From a virus, in the IMG/VR virus record IMGVR_UViG_3300037480_000117, positions 1 through 21,362 of that record: a stretch of DNA of 21,362 bases. The stretch is one strand, 5' to 3'. The position numbers and the translations under genes are program-made. Below, piece by piece: positions 12,889 through 19,663 of the stretch (its first letter is position 1; every line of letters starts with the position of its first letter). The notes beneath the pieces were generated by a model. The model did not search any database. It was given only the letters and a program-made list of their open reading frames with translations, and was not told the DNA's origin.

Positions 12889-14264
12889 TTCCTCAACCTC
12901 GTTTTCAGCGCATTTAATAATGCGGTCTGTGTCATATTCTTTTCTTCAAGCACAGCCTTGATATCGTAGTCGACAGAATCCTTGACCATTAAATGATGAA
13001 TGATGACTTGCTTCTTTTGACCTTGCCGCCATATGCGTTTGATCAATTGTAGATAGTCTTCAAGGTTCCATGTCAGGCTGTAGAAGGCGGCGTGGTGGCC
13101 AGCATCTTGAAGATTCAGACCATGGGCCACTGAGCTGATCTGACCGAACAATAAAGGCAACTTGCCAGCATTCCATTCATCTTCGATCTTCAGAGCGTCT
13201 TTAGGCTTCACGCCGCCACCTACATACCTTGATTTGATTCTCTGGCCACCAACAGTGATATAAGGAAAGGCATCCATCAGCATCTTCAGATCAGCCTTGA
13301 ACTCATAGCCCACCAGTAAGGGAGAGCCTTGCAGCTCTTCAATCAGATCTGACAAGGCTTCGATCTTCGCTTCATGGATAAAATGCGTATCGCCATAGTT
13401 ATCTTTAATATGACCATTCACTATCTGCCTTAGCTTCTGTGTCTTCACAGCGGCAGTGCTGGCCAGCACATGCCCTTCCTTCAGCTCCATGACAAACTCT
13501 TCTTCCATCTCCCGGTACCGACTCATGACATCATCGGGCAATTCAATCTCAATGAAGTTGTCTGTTTTCTTTGGTAGATTCAAAAAGCTTTCATCAAAGC
13601 GTACTACTAAGGGCTTGATTTTCTTATATATTTTCTTATCGGCGCCATCCTGCAATGCATACTGATAGCCTTTAAATCCATAAGGATAGAAGAACTCATT
13701 GCGATAGGCTGTGATGTACCTGCCCAATGCTTCCCCCTGGTCGAGCACATAGATCTGGCTGAACAAATCCATCAAGCTCTTTGGTGTCGGCGTGCCTGTC
13801 AGTATGTAACGACGGTCAAAGTAGTTGAGCAATTTCTTAACCGCTTTGAATCGCAATGTCTTGAAGTTCTTTACCTTGCTTGACTCATCGAGCACCAACA
13901 CATCAAACTTTTCTAATAGCTTCTTAGGCTGGTTCTGCAACCATAGCAAGCCATCATAATTAATCAGATAGATATCAGCATCAGCCTTCAATGCCTTGAG
14001 CTTATGATCACCGTGAACAATCGACGTGCTGAAATCAAAGCTCCACTTTTTAATCTCTTTTGGCCACACGCTATAGATGATCCTGATGGTGGATACCACC
14101 AATGTCTTTTTTACGATGCCCTGATCTCTTAGAATATCCAAAGCAGAGAGCACCGAAACTGTTTTACCAAGCCCAGGCTCCAAGAACAATCCAGCTGCAG
14201 AGTTTTGCAGCATGAACTTGATCGCCTTCTTTTGGTAATTATGTGGTTTGAATTTCATATTCAT
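12885..14264 (-). CDS. SNF2/superfamily 2 DNA helicase
   Basis: The 459-aa protein shows ordered SF2 motifs: Q-like PHNYQKKAI (7-15), Walker A EPGLGKT (29-35), Ia-like VVSTIR, Walker B/II LDESS (125-129), III ILTGTPTP (154-161), V SVAHGLNLQDAG (378-389) and VI QLIKRIWRQGQKK (406-418). The Gln/Arg-rich motif VI and DExx box match the compact SNF2-like helicases of phages, which translocate on DNA using ATP. Clustering with VRR-NUC, Cas4-like and DEDDh nucleases and the polymerase suggests replication or recombination. Two ATGs (14264, 14258) are possible starts. The ribosome site is weak (aaagaa). Confidence 0.9.
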   Translation of the reverse strand: MNMKFKPHNYQKKAIKFMLQNSAAGLFLEPGLGKTVSVLSALDILRDQGIVKKTLVVSTIRIIYSVWPKEIKKWSFDFSTSIVHGDHKLKALKADADIYLINYDGLLWLQNQPKKLLEKFDVLVLDESSKVKNFKTLRFKAVKKLLNYFDRRYILTGTPTPKSLMDLFSQIYVLDQGEALGRYITAYRNEFFYPYGFKGYQYALQDGADKKIYKKIKPLVVRFDESFLNLPKKTDNFIEIELPDDVMSRYREMEEEFVMELKEGHVLASTAAVKTQKLRQIVNGHIKDNYGDTHFIHEAKIEALSDLIEELQGSPLLVGYEFKADLKMLMDAFPYITVGGQRIKSRYVGGGVKPKDALKIEDEWNAGKLPLLFGQISSVAHGLNLQDAGHHAAFYSLTWNLEDYLQLIKRIWRQGQKKQVIIHHLMVKDSVDYDIKAVLEEKNMTQTALLNALKTRLRK

Positions 14265-14272
14265 ATATTCTT

Positions 14273-14506
14273 TTATATATCAATTACCCAATCTAACCAT
14301 ATATTATCGTCACCGTTACTATATTGCTTTGCTCTAATAATAATAAAATCTTGATCAGTAGAATTGATGTCTGACGCTTTTATTGGATTAAAAGGCAGCT
14401 CTTCCCATGATGCTTTTAGAAGTAAAACCCTTCTTCTCTCCCCTATATATTCCGGGTGAGGAAGTCTCCTAAGTGTCTCAATTAAATTATTAATTCTTAT
14501 TTCCAT
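14273..14506 (-). CDS. Hypothetical protein between VRR-NUC and helicase (77 aa)
   Basis: The product starts MEIRINNLIETLRRLPHPEYIG, with a basic stretch GERRRVLLLKASWEELPFNP, and ends in aromatic acidic residues (NIWLDWVIDI). It has no Cys, membrane segment or known motif. It begins three bases after the VRR-NUC stop and precedes the helicase by eight bases. It may be an accessory to these enzymes by position. The family is not recognised. Confidence 0.55.
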   Translation of the reverse strand: MEIRINNLIETLRRLPHPEYIGERRRVLLLKASWEELPFNPIKASDINSTDQDFIIIRAKQYSNGDDNIWLDWVIDI

Positions 14507-14509
14507 ATA

Positions 14510-14812
14510 CTATATTCTCTCATTTTTTTCACATTCATTTTCATACACTCTCACAGCATCATCATAGTTATCACATACATAGACCTTATGATTGATTGCT
14601 CTTAAACGTTGATGCATTAATGTCTGAGCTTTTCTTGGCACTTCACCCTTGCGTTTAAACTCTATGAAAAAGCAATGCCCTCCAGGTATTACTATTAATC
14701 TATCGGGCCAGTGACGCTTTTCCATTTTTACACAGAAACCATTTTTACTCGCTACATAAGAAGTAAACAAACGCTCGGTATAGGATTCAAGATAAGATGC
14801 ATTAATGCTCAC
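14510..14812 (-). CDS. VRR-NUC domain nuclease
   Basis: The 100-aa protein is a stand-alone VRR-NUC (PD-(D/E)XK superfamily) nuclease. It has an N-terminal helix with E13 (YTERLF), the core P36-D37-R38 followed by LIVIPGGHCFFIEFKRKGE giving E51-x-K53, and Q63 in RKAQTLMHQRL. All expected catalytic residues (E13, D37, E51, K53) are present. Family members cleave branched or flap DNA and often neighbour phage SNF2 helicases. Its start overlaps the end of the Cas4-like gene by 11 bases. Confidence 0.88.
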   Translation of the reverse strand: MSINASYLESYTERLFTSYVASKNGFCVKMEKRHWPDRLIVIPGGHCFFIEFKRKGEVPRKAQTLMHQRLRAINHKVYVCDNYDDAVRVYENECEKNERI

Positions 14813-15470
14813 ACGGTCCTCCTCGTTTTTTATTATATGAACACCATCCGCACAAGCGTGTTGGCTTCATTTCAAACTCTTTGCATTTGTGCATCTTATC
14901 AATGCGCTTGATCCAGATCGTCTTCATGCGTTCCAAATCGCTGCGTTTCCATGCCCACTTCTGCACATTCTCTTCGCTAGCATCATCCAGATACCAGAAC
15001 TCTACATCGACTTGTTTTAGATCAGGCTCGATGCACAGCGCAGCCATTGCGTATACGTGCGCTTGATCGCGATGGCCTGGGTATCTCTTACCAGTTTTGT
15101 AATCAATGACGATGGCAGACTCCCCCGATGGATCGAAGAAAACAAAGTCAATGAAGCCGATGAAGTAATCCGTGTCATCCTTATTTGATAACTTCCATAA
15201 GCTGTTCAGACTCACATCAGGTTCGGTAAACCCTTCCTTCCTTTTATAGATCTTACGCAGTTCATTGAACTCTTTCTTGAAGTTCTTCAACTCATCGGGC
15301 AAGCCTTTGATAATACCTTTGACGTAGTTCTCTGCCTTCTTGTGAATAGCCAACCCTCTTTCCAGTGCAGGACTTGAGCCACGTGGCAAACGATCAATAT
15401 AGGCGTGCTCATATTGCCGGGGGCATTTGTCAAACATCGACCAGCGTGAATACGACCAGCGTTTACTCAT
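14802..15470 (-). CDS. Cas4/RecB-type PD-(D/E)XK nuclease with Fe-S cysteines
   Basis: The 222-aa protein has the RecB-type nuclease order: GLAIHKKAE (39-47, H43), GFIDFVFF (105-112, D108), VIDYKTGK (121-128, D123 and K125) and HRDQAHVYA (133-141, Q136 and Y140). Four Cys (C16, then C207-x2-C210 and C220) match the Fe-S cluster layout of Cas4 and AddB, where a lone N-terminal Cys joins three C-terminal ones. It would be an exonuclease acting on DNA ends in recombination or replication. No CRISPR genes or array are nearby, so a role in spacer capture is not indicated. Start and stop overlap both neighbours. Confidence 0.87.
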   Translation of the reverse strand: MSKRWSYSRWSMFDKCPRQYEHAYIDRLPRGSSPALERGLAIHKKAENYVKGIIKGLPDELKNFKKEFNELRKIYKRKEGFTEPDVSLNSLWKLSNKDDTDYFIGFIDFVFFDPSGESAIVIDYKTGKRYPGHRDQAHVYAMAALCIEPDLKQVDVEFWYLDDASEENVQKWAWKRSDLERMKTIWIKRIDKMHKCKEFEMKPTRLCGWCSYNKKRGGPCEH

Positions 15471-16026
15471 GATAGCAACTTGTTGCTAAATAGCAGTAGG
15501 CATTGGCTACGAGTTTGGCTTGATAAATAGCGTCATCCAAAGCATTGTGATGAATGCCCTCACGTTCAACATGCTTCTTCTTAAACCCACCTATTGACGC
15601 AAGATCAACAACAGTTCGCACGTCTCTGATGTTCCTATAGTGCCAAGGAATCTCGACTTTATATCCAAGTAATTCTTTGCATAATTTATAAGCATCCTCA
15701 AGCAGTGAGATATCAAACGTGCTACCGTTACCCCACACAATGCAACCATCTTCAAGCCAATTTCTCAATGAATTTAAAACCCAGTGTATTTCGTTATTAT
15801 CTTCTTTATTAAACAAATCCTTTTTAACCTCATCATCCTGCTTCATCCAAAATTGAACAGTCTTAAAATCAATTTTAAATTCATCACCACAGCGCGTTTT
15901 AGAATAGAAAGTATCTAGGACATCCCCTGTTTCAATATCAAACTTGGCACAGCCAATTGATAGGATGTAAGAGTTTCGGCCAGTGCCGAGGGTTTCAAGA
16001 TCGAAAGAGTAATCGTGTCTAGTCAT
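15463..16026 (-). CDS. DEDDh 3'-5' exonuclease (DnaQ / Rv2179c-like)
   Basis: The 187-aa protein carries the DEDDh residues: D9 and E11 in SFDLETLGTG, D105 in GSTFDISLLEDAY, and H160 and D165 in HHNALDDAIYQA. The segments YILSIGCAKFDIETGD and VQFWMKQDDEV match the Rv2179c-like branch, which degrades RNA or DNA 3' ends. The DNA polymerase two genes upstream already has proofreading residues, so this enzyme is likely to serve another purpose, such as nucleotide scavenging or end trimming. It overlaps the downstream nuclease start by eight bases. Confidence 0.87.
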   Translation of the reverse strand: MTRHDYSFDLETLGTGRNSYILSIGCAKFDIETGDVLDTFYSKTRCGDEFKIDFKTVQFWMKQDDEVKKDLFNKEDNNEIHWVLNSLRNWLEDGCIVWGNGSTFDISLLEDAYKLCKELLGYKVEIPWHYRNIRDVRTVVDLASIGGFKKKHVEREGIHHNALDDAIYQAKLVANAYCYLATSCYHE

Positions 16027-16186
16027 TGTTTTTTTCCTTTATCTCTTTTATACGATAATCTTTTAATTCTTGTAAAAAACCTGCAAGTAATGCTGCGTTA
16101 TATGCATATATTTCAGGTGGTGGTTTTGTGTACATGGCTGCATCACAGAACTTTGTTATCCATATATCTAGTAGTTTATCGTTCAT
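16019..16186 (-). CDS. Small helical protein (55 aa)
   Basis: I choose the ATG at 16186 (MNDKLLDIW...), which overlaps the upstream 49-aa gene as ATGA and has a GGAG eight bases before it. An earlier in-frame ATG at 16228 would sit inside that gene. The product is amphipathic with one Cys, a PPPEIYAYNAALLAG centre and a very basic/acidic tail (KDYRIKEIKEKNND). The stop overlaps the exonuclease start. The function is unknown. Confidence 0.55.
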   Translation of the reverse strand: MNDKLLDIWITKFCDAAMYTKPPPEIYAYNAALLAGFLQELKDYRIKEIKEKNND

Positions 16187-16332
16187 TTCACTTTCTCCAC
16201 ATAATATTGATATGCCATTCCACCCCAAAATAATAATAAAGCTGGTACACTATCGCTATATGAGTACGAAAGAATTAGATATCCCGGAAAAAAGCAGACA
16301 AAACAAAGTAGAATTATTTTTAAAAATTTCAT
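16183..16332 (-). CDS. Small membrane protein (49 aa)
   Basis: The gene runs from ATG at 16332 to TGA at 16183, both in ATGA overlaps (with the polymerase stop and the 55-aa gene start). The product MKFLKIILLCFVCFFPGYLI continues through SYSYSDS to a second hydrophobic stretch (VPALLLFWGGMAY) and ends YYVEKVK, predicting two short membrane helices. The first could alternatively be a signal peptide. Its function in the middle of a replication cluster is unknown. Confidence 0.6.
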   Translation of the reverse strand: MKFLKIILLCFVCFFPGYLILSYSYSDSVPALLLFWGGMAYQYYVEKVK

Positions 16333-18101
16333 TTCACTACTCCCATCTTGCCCCAACATCCACCAATCTTGCCATCGGTGAGCATGGGTAAATCAAACAA
16401 CTCGTCGTATTCCATCGCCTCTTTGAAGTCCTTCATCAACTTTTTCTTCTGCCTCTTCGCACCACTAATCATTATTTCGTCATGAATTGTGAGTACAATT
16501 CGAGCATCATAATTCTTTGCTTTGAGCATATCATCAATATTAAGTAGTGATCTTTTCACATGGTCGGCGGCTGAGCCTTGAATCAAAGTATTAAGCGCGA
16601 CATAATCATGATCCTCTTCAAAATCGTACCAACGCCCACCGGCTGTTTTAAACAGTTCATTACTACGATACATTAGCCTTAAATCATCTTTGACATCTTT
16701 AATCCCTGGCAGCGCTTCACCGTGTTGTTTGAAAATATCACTAGCATCTTCATAACTGATCTTCAAATCATTAGACAAAGCATTAGCACCGCCACCATAT
16801 ACAATTAAAAAGTTACAGCTCTTCATGTAGGCACGTGGATGCTTAATACCAGTTTTTTCTAATATCACATTACTTACCATTTGGTGTACATCGAGTTTTG
16901 GATTTTCTAAGAACGCTCGCAGCAGTTCACCATCTTCAAAGTGGGCAAGTATTCTTATTTCTTGCGAGGCAAAGTCTCTATTAAATAGCAGATGGTTCTT
17001 ATGATCAGGAATAACATAGTTGCGCATAAAAGGCAGCGTGCGATAACCTTTGAGCGGTTCCCTTGGCACCTGCTGAAAGTTGGAACTAAACCGGCCAGTA
17101 TAAGTGCCCTTGTCATTATCCCCCTTGATCGTATTGAACCAAGGAAAGAACCGGCCATCATTCTCAAGGGCTGATTTAAGCCATGGCCTCATATAAGTGC
17201 CGATGATCTTGGTGTACTTGCTGAACATATCCAGGTTGTGTACTACTTGCTTATCGTTGCAAACCCGAATCAATGAATCGATACCAGTCTTCTCATTCTC
17301 TTTATCGGTATACTCCCACTCATCAACCAGCCCTGCCTTTTCAAAGGCGGCTACTTTTTGAGGCCCACTGTTGAGATTGATGTCACCCAGCACTTTGTAT
17401 AACGCACGTTCATACCGCTTCTGTGCGCGTTCTGCTTTCTCAAGATCCGGGGCTAATGACTTGGCATCGACCATCACGCCTTCACGTTCCAGCTCGATTG
17501 CTTTGATGAGCACTCGCTTTTCAATCTCGTACTGATCAAGCATGCCCATGTCCTTAACATAGGGGGAAAACAATTCTCGCAGCTTCTTTGTTCGTACCAC
17601 GTCACCCTTGGCATACCGGCCAACCAGCTTTCCCGGTGCCCTGGCTATCAACTCTCCCCACTTGGTCTTCTTCTGCTTACCACCGGGGACATTGGCATAG
17701 ATCCAATCACGCAGGGTTTCCTGCTCTTCGGGCGGCATGTCCAGGCGCCTGTCGGACAATGGCTTGAGCTTCAGATTCGGTTCCCTTGGATCATGCAGGA
17801 AGGCCAGCAACAAGGTACAGTCAAAGCCATTGGGCGGCACCAGTGGCAAGTCAAAGAACTTCTCACCTACCTCAAGATCAAACTTAGCGCCGTGCATCAC
17901 GATGCGATGCGTTCTATAGAGCGCCTTCAGCCTTCGCTTTGCATCCTGCTTTGTGCAGTTGTTCTCTGTTGGATGGCCCCAGGCTAAATACTCAGGCCGC
18001 TTGCCTTGCTCAATGATCGCTACCCCTACCGGCTTGGGCGGGTAGACAGGGCGCTTCTCTATTTTTTCCGTTTCATAATCAATGATGGCTAGGGGTTTCA
18101 T
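16329..18101 (-). CDS. Family A DNA polymerase with 3'-5' exonuclease domain
   Basis: The 590-aa protein joins a proofreading domain and a polymerase domain but has no 5' nuclease. Exonuclease residues: D8 and E10 (IIDYETE), D75 (HGAKFDLE), and Y163 and D167 (RYAKGD). Polymerase motif A is D376 in NRDFASQEIR, where A-S-Q replaces the usual Y-S-Q. Motif B is R423-x3-K427-x3-F431-x3-Y435-G, and motif C is TIHDE (540-542). T334-GRFSSNFQQ-type and LNTLIQGSAAD segments are typical. Position 762 of E. coli Pol I corresponds to F431. This is the probable replicative polymerase. Start ATG overlaps the 50-aa gene stop (ATGA). Confidence 0.93.
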   Translation of the reverse strand: MKPLAIIDYETEKIEKRPVYPPKPVGVAIIEQGKRPEYLAWGHPTENNCTKQDAKRRLKALYRTHRIVMHGAKFDLEVGEKFFDLPLVPPNGFDCTLLLAFLHDPREPNLKLKPLSDRRLDMPPEEQETLRDWIYANVPGGKQKKTKWGELIARAPGKLVGRYAKGDVVRTKKLRELFSPYVKDMGMLDQYEIEKRVLIKAIELEREGVMVDAKSLAPDLEKAERAQKRYERALYKVLGDINLNSGPQKVAAFEKAGLVDEWEYTDKENEKTGIDSLIRVCNDKQVVHNLDMFSKYTKIIGTYMRPWLKSALENDGRFFPWFNTIKGDNDKGTYTGRFSSNFQQVPREPLKGYRTLPFMRNYVIPDHKNHLLFNRDFASQEIRILAHFEDGELLRAFLENPKLDVHQMVSNVILEKTGIKHPRAYMKSCNFLIVYGGGANALSNDLKISYEDASDIFKQHGEALPGIKDVKDDLRLMYRSNELFKTAGGRWYDFEEDHDYVALNTLIQGSAADHVKRSLLNIDDMLKAKNYDARIVLTIHDEIMISGAKRQKKKLMKDFKEAMEYDELFDLPMLTDGKIGGCWGKMGVVK

Positions 18102-18250
18102 CCTATGATCTCTTTTGTTATCTTAACAATCCTAGTTGAATACCTATCATATCGATCTTTTTGGCGTAATATTGTGGTAACATTATTAGCTCTTGCAACC
18201 TCCGTCCAACCATTTGGCCCTCTAGATTCCACTATATAATATGTTTCCAT
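18098..18250 (-). CDS. Small protein before the polymerase gene (50 aa)
   Basis: The gene runs from ATG at 18250 to TGA at 18098, the stop overlapping the polymerase start as ATGA. A GAGGGCTAG ribosome cassette precedes it. The product METYYIVESRGPNGWTEVA continues with a basic helix (ILRQKDRYDRYSTRIVKIT). Its short beta hairpin plus helix resembles other tiny phage proteins of unknown role. Translation coupling may set polymerase levels. Confidence 0.6.
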   Translation of the reverse strand: METYYIVESRGPNGWTEVARANNVTTILRQKDRYDRYSTRIVKITKEIIG

Positions 18251-18263
18251 CACACTAGCCCTC
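18248..18263 (-). promoter_or_regulatory. GAGGGCTAG ribosome-binding cassette, copy 1
   Basis: Identical to 18447-18462. It contains the stop codon (TAG) of the upstream 64-aa gene and the Shine-Dalgarno and ATG of the 50-aa gene, so termination and reinitiation can be coupled. Confidence 0.6.
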
Positions 18264-18449
18264 TTTATCAATAGTCCATTTATGAAATTGATCAGGTATG
18301 AAGACCATAGCTATACGCCAATCCCAACCATCGATCATGCCATTTATATCTGAATTATGGACTACGCGCTCATATGCTTTTACAATCCAACCACCAGGCA
18401 CCTTTGTCCTGAAGTGCTCTGCATCTATCTTCTCAAATTTAAACTCCAT
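18255..18449 (-). CDS. Conserved small phage protein (64 aa)
   Basis: Start taken at ATG 18449. A GTG at 18452 directly before it is possible, but the sister cassette at 18250 uses the ATG. The product has FEKIDAEHFRTKVPGGWIVKAYE, then GWDWRIAMVFIPDQFHKWTID. Short beta-rich proteins with 'P-G-G-W-x-V ... W-x-W-R-x-A-x-x-F-x-P-D ... H-x-W' occur in many phages and prophages. I know no function. Its TAG stop lies within the ribosome cassette of the next gene. Confidence 0.65.
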   Translation of the reverse strand: MEFKFEKIDAEHFRTKVPGGWIVKAYERVVHNSDINGMIDGWDWRIAMVFIPDQFHKWTIDKEG

Positions 18450-18463
18450 CACACTAGCCCTCG
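18447..18463 (-). promoter_or_regulatory. GAGGGCTAG ribosome-binding cassette, copy 2
   Basis: Sixteen bases (18447-18462) are identical to 18248-18263. Each reads GAGGGCTAG-TGTG-ATG on the minus strand. GAGGG is the Shine-Dalgarno element, about nine bases from the ATG. Two more copies with a different spacer lie at 20722-20742 and 21101-21121. Confidence 0.6.
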
Positions 18464-18467
18464 TTGT

Positions 18468-18498
18468 TTAAAAATACCCTCCCCCGGAAGGGAGGGCC
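18468..18498 (-). terminator. Rho-independent terminator / attenuator after the zinc-binding protein gene
   Basis: On the minus strand CCCTCCC (18496-18490) pairs with GGGAGGG (18483-18477) around a six-base loop, followed by TATTTTTAAA. This is a strong seven-pair G+C stem with a U tract, 17 bases after the stop of the gene at 18513. The polymerase genes follow only 20 bases later without visible room for a full promoter, so partial read-through is likely. Confidence 0.8.
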
Positions 18499-18512
18499 GT
18501 AAAAGAGAGAGG

Positions 18513-19283
18513 TTAACTAAACTTACTCTTCTTCTTCTTCACACTCTTCTTCTTCGTAGTTTTCTTTGCGCTCGGCTTCACGTACTTTGAGACATCGAAA
18601 GGCTGTTCAATCATACGTTGGGCCTGGGGCATTACCTGAACCAAAGACTGCAGGAGCTTCTCATTGGTAATCTCACTCTTGAAGTCAAACAGCAATGGAG
18701 GGCTTACCGCCGTGCTCTCAGGATCGAAAGACACGGTGACTGCACATTGCACCAACTCCAGGTCATGCGCCTCGGCATCATTAACAAAGTGCTTCCAGTT
18801 CGTCAATGATGTTGGTGGTATCCGCAGTATCTTTATTTCAGGTTCACCGGCTTGAGACTCATGCACCAAGGCTATGCAGCGACGATTGGTACACGCCTTG
18901 CCATTGCCTGTGCCACTACCATACTCATTAAGATCACAACCATCACACTGATCATGCTGCTTAATAGGACTAGTGGCGTGTGGCTCCAGCGTATCTTCAT
19001 CATAGCCAATTGCAAAACAAGCAGGCACATTGACTTCACCTTCAGAGTAGGGCTTGTCATACCAGGTATTCTGGAATGAATAGCCTAATATGATGCAGTC
19101 CATTTCCTGGCCAATTACTTTGCCAGCAATAGAGAACTTACCCCCTTTGATACTAATCACATCGCCGGTTGCTTGCTTTTCTTTGGGTGCCTTGCCTTGC
19201 TCTGCATACTTTGCCAGCTGATTTTTCCAAGGTAGCGCTACTTCTTTGGACTTGGATTTCGTTTTGGGCTTTGCTTTTGCCAT
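18513..19283 (-). CDS. Zinc-binding protein, candidate phage ssDNA-binding protein
   Basis: Start at ATG 19283, after a GAGGAAACAACG ribosome site. The longer in-frame ATG at 19337 overlaps the upstream gene. The 256-aa product has a Lys-rich N-tail (AKAKPKTKSKSK), a beta-rich core with SIKGGKFSIAGKVIG and MDCIILGYSFQNTWY, and a likely zinc site in QCDGCD ... KACTNRRC (C-x2-C, then C-x4-C). A PPLLFDFKSEITNEKLLQ region follows, and the C-tail is very Lys-rich (KKTTKKKSVKKKKSKFS). Related-looking proteins accompany phage polymerases, and an OB-fold ssDNA-binding role is plausible but unproven. The basic tail is unlike the acidic tail of typical SSBs. Confidence 0.65.
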   Translation of the reverse strand: MAKAKPKTKSKSKEVALPWKNQLAKYAEQGKAPKEKQATGDVISIKGGKFSIAGKVIGQEMDCIILGYSFQNTWYDKPYSEGEVNVPACFAIGYDEDTLEPHATSPIKQHDQCDGCDLNEYGSGTGNGKACTNRRCIALVHESQAGEPEIKILRIPPTSLTNWKHFVNDAEAHDLELVQCAVTVSFDPESTAVSPPLLFDFKSEITNEKLLQSLVQVMPQAQRMIEQPFDVSKYVKPSAKKTTKKKSVKKKKSKFS

Positions 19284-19296
19284 CGTTGTTTCCTCG

Positions 19297-19509
19297 TTAT
19301 GTTGCGTTGAGTTTTGCTGTGTCTTTTTGTACTGCATTGGCTGCTTTGATGAAGTCGCTTAATGCCACACGTGCGGCCTTGGCATCCATCGCTTCGCCCT
19401 TGTTAGCAGCGATGAGTTCGGATGTGATGGTCTGCTTAGACAACTTCATTGCAGACTTGTTAGTCTTGATACGTGCCTTTACATCTTTTAGATCGATCTT
19501 ACGTGCCAT
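19297..19509 (-). CDS. Small basic helical protein (70 aa)
   Basis: The 70-aa product is almost wholly helical and Lys/Ala-rich (MARKIDLKDVKARIKTNK, ITSELIAANKGEAMDAK, ALSDFIKAANAVQKD), with no aromatic residues. It could bind DNA or another protein. A strong AAAGGAGT site lies 8-10 bases before the ATG, within a short hairpin. It directly follows the structured non-coding stretch and precedes the zinc-binding protein by 13 bases. The family is not recognised. Confidence 0.6.
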   Translation of the reverse strand: MARKIDLKDVKARIKTNKSAMKLSKQTITSELIAANKGEAMDAKAARVALSDFIKAANAVQKDTAKLNAT

Positions 19510-19517
19510 TATAAAAT

Positions 19518-19530
19518 ACTCCTTTGGAGT
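19518..19530 (-). promoter_or_regulatory. Hairpin enclosing a Shine-Dalgarno sequence
   Basis: On the minus strand ACTCC-AAA-GGAGT forms a five-pair stem with a three-base loop. The GGAG arm is the ribosome site of the 70-aa gene starting at 19509. Opening of the hairpin would be needed for initiation. Stability is modest. Confidence 0.5.
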
Positions 19531-19551
19531 TGTTGTTTGAAAATAGTCTTT

Positions 19552-19658
19552 AATATGTGGCCCAATTGAAACTCTGAATGATACTGCAACTCTACACCGC
19601 AGTTTTTTAATAAGGGATACCGCCCTTTAATGAGTTTAGCTAGTATCGGCCACATATT
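19552..19658 (-). ncRNA. Candidate structured RNA element (three-way junction)
   Basis: The 154-base gene-free stretch 19510-19663 holds an exact 11-base inverted repeat, AATATGTGGCC at 19552-19562 and GGCCACATATT at 19648-19658. Inside it a second stem forms (AAACTC 19569-19574 with GAGTTT 19632-19637), enclosing two hairpins: ACTGC/GCAGT (19583-19587/19599-19603, 11-base loop) and AAGGG/CCCTT (19612-19616/19623-19627, 6-base loop). The nested design suggests an RNA fold rather than a simple operator. It could act as a leader control element, a processed small RNA, or a replication-origin structure. It does not match a tRNA. The strand is taken from the flanking operon. Confidence 0.45.
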
Positions 19659-19663
19659 GGAAA

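Noticed and set aside
14802-15470. CRISPR association of the Cas4-like nuclease
   Set aside because: No repeat-spacer array or other cas gene is found in the window. The gene belongs to the phage nuclease cluster.
19169-19540. A 123-codon plus-strand frame opposite the 70-aa and zinc-binding protein genes
   Set aside because: It is antisense to two coupled genes with good ribosome sites and has no plausible plus-strand neighbour or promoter.
19583-19608. ACTGC...GCAGT followed by TTTTTT, which looks like a plus-strand terminator
   Set aside because: No plus-strand gene lies upstream, the stem is only five pairs with an eleven-base loop, and it fits better as part of the nested fold.
19552-19658. 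Possible tRNA or hammerhead ribozyme in the structured gap
   Set aside because: The outer stem is 11 pairs, not 7, there is no T-loop consensus or anticodon arm, and the hammerhead core sequences are not in the right order.
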